From contig RFJF01000340.1 in NCBI GenBank assembly GCA_003695455.1, positions 1 to 8,019 on the forward strand: a stretch of DNA of 8,019 bases. The letters run 5' to 3'. Positions 1 through 6,500 of this stretch are shown in pieces (positions within the stretch are counted from its first letter, which is position 1; each line of letters opens with the position of its first letter). This DNA is from Chloroflexota bacterium. GTDB lineage: Bacteria > Chloroflexota > Anaerolineae > 4572-78 > J111. Both the position numbers and the translations under genes were made by a program. A model generated the notes under the pieces. That model had not been told where the DNA came from and did no database searches. It saw only the letters and a list, made by a program, of their open reading frames with translations.

Positions 1-195
1 CCCATTCTGGCAGACCCCGACCATCAGGTAGCCGATGCCTACGGGGTGTACAATTTGCTCGGCGACCGGGTGGCAACTCCTGCAGTGTTTGTCATCAACC
101 CGCAGGGCCAGATTGTGTGGTCGTACATTGGCCAAAATATCAGTGACCGGCCAGACAATCAGCTGATACTTGATAATTTGCCGCCGGCTTCATAG
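1..195 (+). CDS. Peroxiredoxin-like (AhpC/TSA redoxin) protein, C-terminal fragment
   Basis: The 5' end is off the window; 64 codons remain before the TAG at 193-195. The visible tail contains DPDHQVADAYGV, then RVATPAVFVINPQGQIVW, then SYIGQNISDRPD and a short final helix (QLILDNLP). This matches the end of the thioredoxin fold in AhpC/TSA-type redoxins: the conserved cis-Pro of the 'TP' step, the strand-turn-strand 'VFVI-PQG-I', and a closing helix. Proteins of this family reduce peroxides, or less often act in thiol-disulfide exchange, using an N-terminal cysteine that lies outside the window, so peroxidase activity cannot be confirmed. The fragment has no cysteine of its own. The next gene starts 263 bases downstream on the same strand, so co-transcription is possible but not indicated. 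The redoxin family is fairly secure; the exact subfamily is not. Confidence 0.8.
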   Translation, partial: PILADPDHQVADAYGVYNLLGDRVATPAVFVINPQGQIVWSYIGQNISDRPDNQLILDNLPPAS

Positions 196-458
196 GGACT
201 ATTGGCCTATACGGGCCTGCCACCTCGGCGCGTAAAATTTTAATCAGCTATGTTGTATTATCAGTCAGAAATCAACACAGTTTTAAGTTTTTTGCACAAA
301 TTGCCGAATAAAGAAATCGTGTAAAACCGGCCACGCATGACACGCGATTCCTGTGCCGGCGTTGTTACCGGATGAGTGACAGTTCGGCAGATTATTGGCG
401 TATTGCAGTCACGCTGTCCGCCCCCGTCAGGTGATTTTCGGAGAAAGAGGGTATCTCT
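196..458. other. Intergenic gap / probable 5' leader of the giant gene
   Basis: No coding frame is supported here. The stretch at about 225-325 is clearly more AT-rich than the flanking genes. It contains a perfect 10-base palindrome, TAAAATTTTA (233-242), and a TATTAT hexamer (256-261) that resembles a -10 box but has no acceptable -35 at 16-18 bases. TTGCAC (292-297) resembles a -35 box but has no good partner. A GGCC/GGCC pair just after the redoxin stop (204-207 and 214-217) is too short and lacks a T-run, so I do not call a terminator. An imperfect stem, CCGGCCAC against GTGCCGG with one bulged C (about 327-358), could form in a leader RNA, but its loop is long. I see no match to a riboswitch class I know. 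Confidence 0.6.
444..450 (+). promoter_or_regulatory. Ribosome binding site that sets the GTG start
   Basis: AAAGAGG, preceded by GGAG at 440-443, ends 8 bases before the GTG at 459. This is normal Shine-Dalgarno spacing. An in-frame TGA at 432-434 leaves only 24 bases of open frame upstream, so the start cannot lie much further left. The first residues from this GTG also form a proper signal peptide, which supports the choice independently. Confidence 0.75.
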
Positions 459-554
459 GTGCCAAACACATTGCGACACAAAATTGGCTCAACGGTGAGC
501 CTGTTTTCGTTGTTAATCAACTTGTTCCCTTTTCAGGCCTTGCCCGCCCATGCG
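459..554 (+). other. Sec-type signal peptide of the giant protein
   Basis: Residues 1-32 show the three classical parts. There is a basic start (MPNTLRHK), a hydrophobic core (about residues 13-25, rich in Leu, Phe, Val and Ile), and an A-x-A cleavage site, PAHA followed by ATVD, giving predicted cleavage after Ala32. There is no twin-arginine motif and no lipobox cysteine, so the general Sec route with signal peptidase I is the likeliest. Cleavage after Ala33 is an alternative. Confidence 0.85.
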
Positions 555-3500
555 GCCACCGTTGATTTGGGTACACCGGCCATTAATGCGCACCACCGGC
601 CGGTTGAAACAATTGTTACTGCGCACCAACCGCTGACATCTGTTGGCGCCGATGCCCATGCTGTGTTGCCGGGGTGGTTTAAGTCCTCGGTTACTTCAGA
701 GATTGACCCCGAGCCGCTGGCCGGCTTGTCGCTGGCGGTGCCGGCGGTGGTAGCCAATGCCAAACCCGCCAATCCCAACCCGGCTCTGCCCGCCGGCGAA
801 ATTCTGCCCAACTGGTTTGCAGAAAAGGCGGAGCGCACAGCCACTGTTCCGCAACCGGCAGATGTTGCCGTGCTGCCCGGCTGGTTTGCAAAAAACAGCG
901 CCGCCGATTTGGGCGGCCAACCCGCGGCCCTGTCACCGCTGCCCAACTGGTTTGCCCCAACAGAAGCGGCCCCGGCACCGGAGGCAGAGCAATCAATCCT
1001 CGTACCCCAACCCCCGGCTGTGCCGGTACTGCCCAACTGGTTTGCAGCAAAAGAGACCGGCGGCACGCCGAGTGCAGAAAATGTAACACTGATTCCGCAG
1101 GCTCCCGCCGCACCCGTGCTGCCCGGCTGGTTCACTGAAAACGCCGGGAGCGGGCCGGAAAACCAGCCTGCCAACCTCATTCTCCAACCCGCGGCCCTGT
1201 CTCCATTGCCCAACTGGTTTGCGCCGCCGGCCATGCCCGTTGCCCCGCAGGCCAATCCGTCGCCCGGCCTGTTTTTCACCATTCCCGGGCTGGATGTGGT
1301 GCCGGAGCAGCCATCCGGCGGGGTGAGCGCCGGCAATCATTTTGGCGATGTGTACACCATCACCGTCAGCAACAACAGCGCGCTCACGGCCTACACGTTT
1401 ACTATGGCCATTACCATGCCGCGCAACGGTTTTACATACACTGTTGGGAGTGTGTCATTTGTCAGTTCGGTGCGCGGGGTGATTACCGTCAGCGAATCAT
1501 ACAACCCGGTCACAGATCAGGTGACCTGGACGCCCAACGTGCCGTTCAACATGGTTCCGGGCGAGGTCATCACCATTAATTTTAAAATGACTACCGGCGG
1601 CGATGCGGTATCCGGCCAGCGGCTGGATGTGAACGCCTTGTACGAAAACCCTCCCGGCACACCCTCGGTGACGAACGGCGGGGTGAACATTACCGTGGGG
1701 CGTGGCAACCTGGCAATCACCAAACGTCCCATCATCCAGAATGCCACCTTTGGCGATGTCATTTCGTGGGAAATTGAACTTGCCAACACCGGTTTGGGTA
1801 ACGTGTATTCTGCTACCGTGTACGATGTGCCGGGTATTGGCTACACCAACGTGCAAAACAACTTTCCACTAACGCCCATTTCGGTGATGACCATTGGCCA
1901 GCGCATTAATTATGTGGTCACAGCTACCGTCAATTCCTGCAATAATCTGACCAACACCGCCTTTGCCTACTGGAGCATTGGCAACGATGAGGGCAACGGC
2001 ACGCAGTCCAATCCGGTCAGCCAGGACGTTGACGTTGTTTACAACCTGTCCGCCCCGCAGGTGAGCGCCAGCGCCAACAGCGTCAATTTTGAATATTGCG
2101 CCACACCCACCAAAACCGTGGCCATCACCTACACCAACGATCCCGCCGCCGGCGCGGCCCGCGATTTTGTGGTAAAAAGTGATTCACCCATCAACTCACA
2201 ATTTAATGTGTTGAGCGTGGCCTCCGGTTGGAACTTTAACGGCACCGATACCTTTACCACCGCCGATGCTCTGCTGCCCGGCGCAACCAAGGTGCTCACC
2301 TTTGTGTTGCAGCCCAAATCCGCAGTTTGCGGCACCGATACCAACGGCCAGTTCAACTTTACCACCAATTACAACGGCGCCTGCGGATTCCCCTACGCCG
2401 GCCCGCCGGCAACCGTCAATTACACCTTTGGACAGCAGGCCGCGCCCACATTGAGCGTGAACAAAACCGGGTCGCTGGCCGCCAACAACCGCGACGCCAC
2501 CTTCACCGTCAACCTGAATGTGCAGAATATTGAAGCAATCAGCGGCAACATTGTCATCACCGATAACGTTTCGACGGCCTTTGCTGCCGGTATCACTTTT
2601 GTGCCGCCCGCCAACGGTACGGTGGTAACCAGCGGCAACCAGCTTATCTGGACGATTGATTCGACCGGCCTGAGCGGCAACCTGACCGACCAGTTGGTGG
2701 TCAACGCCACCGCGCTCGATGCGGGGCTGAACACGTGCAGCATTTTTTACAACAACACCGTCACCGCCACCGCCGATGTGGATTGCCCGCTGTGTCACGC
2801 GCCCCTGCAATCCACCAGTTCAGTTGACCTTTCGCCCGACATCCGGCGGCCCGCGCTGGATATGACGGTCAGTCAGGTTAAGTTTGATTACTGCGCCCTC
2901 ACACCGCAGCAAATGGTGCTGACCGTGACCAACAAAATTACGGCCGGAACCGCTCATAATGTCATTGTAGATTTGCTGAGCAACTTTACCACCCTGTTAC
3001 CGGGAACACAGCCGTACCCCAGCTCATTGGGCACGCCGTTTGCCCCCGATGTAACTGTTGACGCCGGTTCTGTCTCTGCCGGCTGGTCGTTTAATAGCAC
3101 CACCAATCAGTTTACTTATGTGGGCAACGGTGGAATTATTACCCCCGGCCAAACCGTTACCCTGACGTTTAATGTCAATCCGGATTCGGCGTGTGGCAAC
3201 TACGCCAACCGTGATTTGGAGTTTCAACTGAACAGCGAAGATGCCTGCGGCCTGGCCGCGCCGCCGGTTAACGCCCAAACCGCGCTTGTGCCGTACGATG
3301 AGACCCAAATACCTCGCTTTGGCATTGACAAATCCGGGCCGTCCGGCCAGCCCGCCCCCGGCGATGTCTTTACCTTTACCGTTGATTTTACCGCCCGCAA
3401 CGCCCAAAATATGGACGGTTCTGTGCGCATTACCGACACCATGCCCGTGGCGTTTACCGTGCTGGCCTACACCGGCACCGTCACCGAATCTGTGGGCAAC

Positions 3501-6500
3501 ACCACCTACGCGCTGACCAGCAGTACCGGCGCCACCGGCGGCGTGGTCACATCTACCATTGTTACCAGCACCGTTGGCTCCGGTGATACCCGGCTGGTGT
3601 GGGACGTGCCGATTTCAACGTTTGGAACGGCCGTCACGCTCACCGGCAAGATGGTCATTCAGGTGCGTGCCCGCGCCGAAATTGCGGACCAGTGCGGCAG
3701 CAGCACCAATTACACCAACAATGCCTCCGGTACGGTAGGCGATGCCTGTCCTACCTGTTCCGGTATTGGGCCGGTCAACGCCAGCTTTGATGTGACAGTG
3801 CAGCCCAGCAAAATCGATTCTGTCGTTGCTCCCAAAAGTGCCACATCCAACGCCGAGGTGTGCGGTTTGTTGCAGGTGTCTAATGTATACACCCACGTTT
3901 TTGTCACCAACTGGAGCAATGTTGCCTTTACCGAAACAATGGGCATTGGCGAGGGGCTCTCGCCCGGAGATTTGAGCTACGTTACCGGCTCATTGTCAGT
4001 GATTGTTGACGGTGTGGATGTGACCAACCGGGTCGGTTTTGTGCAGACCGCGCCGCAACTCCATCTGCACTTTGACAACGTCATTTCCGATGTGGCGGTT
4101 GGTTCGCGTAATATTACCATCACGTATGATTTGTTTGTGACCGATACCCTGTTGCTTGGCGCGCCGGCCAAAACCTTTAACACCCGGTCTCAACTGGCAG
4201 TGCTAAATATCGAATCGGTGGGGGTGTGCGGCACCGGCGACAGCTACTTCTTTGACCAGGTGGCTACCACCACCGTGCGCCGGGCCGATTTACAAGTGAA
4301 TATTGAACCGGCTACGTTTGTGGGTTGTAAAGAAGTGCCGGTCACGCTCACCGTGTCTGATTCTGACTTGCTGTCAAACTCGTTGGTGGCAAATAACGTG
4401 GTGGTCACCTTCAGTGTGGGCAGCCCCGATTTTACCAGCATTGATACCAACACCGTCACTTACGGCGGTGTGTTCAACGGAAACCCCGTGACCGTGACCG
4501 TGGGCGGCAACGTCATCACCTGGGCCTTCCAGAACCCCTTCACCGACCCGCTGCGCACCAACGGCACGCTCACCGGAACCATCAGTTTTACCATGCAGCG
4601 CAGTTGCGAGGCCCCGCCGATTGCCGCCGGGGTGCAGTTTGACAACGCCTGCGGTGTGACCTACGGCAACTCCGGCAGCAACACCAGCCCGGTGCAATTG
4701 CCAGACGTGCGCCTGTTTGTTACGCCGGACCGTTACCTGCTGTCAACCAACCAGGCCCAATGGCGAATTTACGCCATCAATACCGGCAACGGCGTGGCCG
4801 GGCGCACCATCATCACCGATGTGTTGGGGGCCGGCCTGCAATTTATCAGTTACACCACCAACGCCACCAGTCAGGTTAACCTGCTCACGCCGCTGCCGGT
4901 GGCCCCCGGCCAAACCGTGGAGTGGCAGGTGGATGACATCCAGCCGGGGCAGGTGGTGCAAATTGATTTGACCGCTGTAGACGCGGTGAGTTGCGTGGAT
5001 TTGAACACTACCGTGTTGCTCAATTCCGGCTGTTACAACAACAGTTGCGGCCAGGTTTACTCAGAGAGCATCCAGTTTGTGCGGCCCATCACCGGGGTGC
5101 GCTCGTCTAACGCCCAAACCGCCGACCTGGGCTTTTGCGATAACGGCGAAGTGATTCTGACGGTCAAAAACGCGTCTCCCGAAGCCCACATTTACGACAT
5201 GGTCATCACCGAAACATTGACCACGCTTTCCTACGTGCCCGGTTCGGCACGAATTACCGTGACCGACCGGACCGGTACGCCCATTGCCGGCCTGACCAAC
5301 ATTGCCCTTGAGCCGATTACCGCCACCGGAACCAGCATCACCGGCTCGGCGTTGATGACCCTGACCTGGGATTTGATTAATTCTACCGATATCACTACCG
5401 CCCGCACCATTCTGGCAGACCGCGCGCCGGAAGACAGCGTCAACATACGCTTTACGGTACAGGGTGATTGTGACGCGCCGGACCAGAATAACGTGGTGGC
5501 CTCGGCCGGCGGGAAGGAGCCGTGCGGTAACTTCTTCTTCCGTGATGAGCAGGCCGTCACGCTCAACACCATCGAGCCAAGTATCTCGATGGTTAAAGAA
5601 GGACGCAATGTTACCAACGGCTTCACCCAGTTCTCGCCCGTGGTCTATGGCGAGCCGGGCGATGTGATTGTGTGGCGCGTGACCATCAACAATGCCGCCA
5701 CAGCGTTCAAAGCCAAAAACCTGGTGGTTGAAGACACCCTGCCGCCCAACATGAATGTGGCGGTACCCACGGCCAGTTCTGCCGTGGGGGTTATTACGCC
5801 CACCGCCGGCCATGTCACGTGGAACATTGGCGATTTGCCGGCTGACGGCATTGACCGGATTCTCTACATTACCACCACCGTCAACGCCACCGATACCGAT
5901 TTCTGCCTGATTACCACTACTAACCAGGTCGTGGCTACCTACGGCTGCGACGCCGGCTGTCGGGCGAACCCCATTACCGCCACGGCAGATTTCCGCGGCC
6001 GGCCGGAGTTAACGCTCAGTATGCCGTCCAACACAGACATCAGCATTTGCGGCGGTCTGATTACCGTAACCCTGACCACACCGGCGCCGGTTTACTCGGT
6101 AACACTCACCGATACCCTGCCCACCGGCTTTTCGTACGGCAGTCTGGTCAGAGTGACCAACAACCTGACGAACAACGTCAGCGCTCTCACGCCTACCAAC
6201 ATTGTTACCGCCGGTGGCGGCAATATTGTCATTTTCAGTTGGAATGCCGTGCCCGCCGGAACAACCAACCTGGTTTTCCGGCAGGTGAACAGTGCCACCA
6301 GCGGCACATGTAGTGTCAATCTGGGTAACCAAAATCAGGCCGATGTGGCGTACCATGCCAACGCCGTCTGTACTACCACCGGCACCCTGACCGACTCTGT
6401 TCAGAGAACCGTCACCGTCAACGAGCCTAATGTGTCGGTATCCCTGTCGCCAAAACTTGCCAACGTAAACGGCGGCGATATCGTTTCGTGGACCATCACC

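Noticed and set aside
204..217. GGCC...GGCC hairpin as a terminator for the redoxin gene
   Set aside because: The stem is only four base pairs and no T-run follows, so it does not meet the pattern of an intrinsic terminator.
292..320. Sigma-70 promoter from TTGCAC (292-297)
   Set aside because: At a 17-base spacer the -10 position reads AATCGT, and no good hexamer occurs at 16 or 18 bases either.
757..1086. 109-codon plus-strand frame rich in Pro, Arg and Cys
   Set aside because: It is out of frame within the motif linker of the giant gene. Its regular peptides are the same DNA repeats read in another frame.
663..1223. LPxTG-type sortase signals
   Set aside because: The motif is LP[GN]WF with no T-G, it occurs seven times near the N-terminus, and no hydrophobic helix with a basic tail follows any copy.
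663..1223. CRISPR array
   Set aside because: The repeats are short, in frame, unevenly spaced and coding, with spacers that continue the reading frame. No repeat unit of CRISPR length is conserved.
533..1336. 267-codon minus-strand open frame with repeated ANQLG-type peptides
   Set aside because: The apparent repeats are the reverse complement of the LP[GN]WF motif DNA (CTGCCCAACTGGTTTGC), so they are explained by the plus-strand array. No signal peptide, ribosome site or known domain supports the antisense frame.
5061..5813. 250-codon minus-strand open frame
   Set aside because: It is a shadow of DUF11-like units 9-11, with no family match and no ribosome binding site that I can see.
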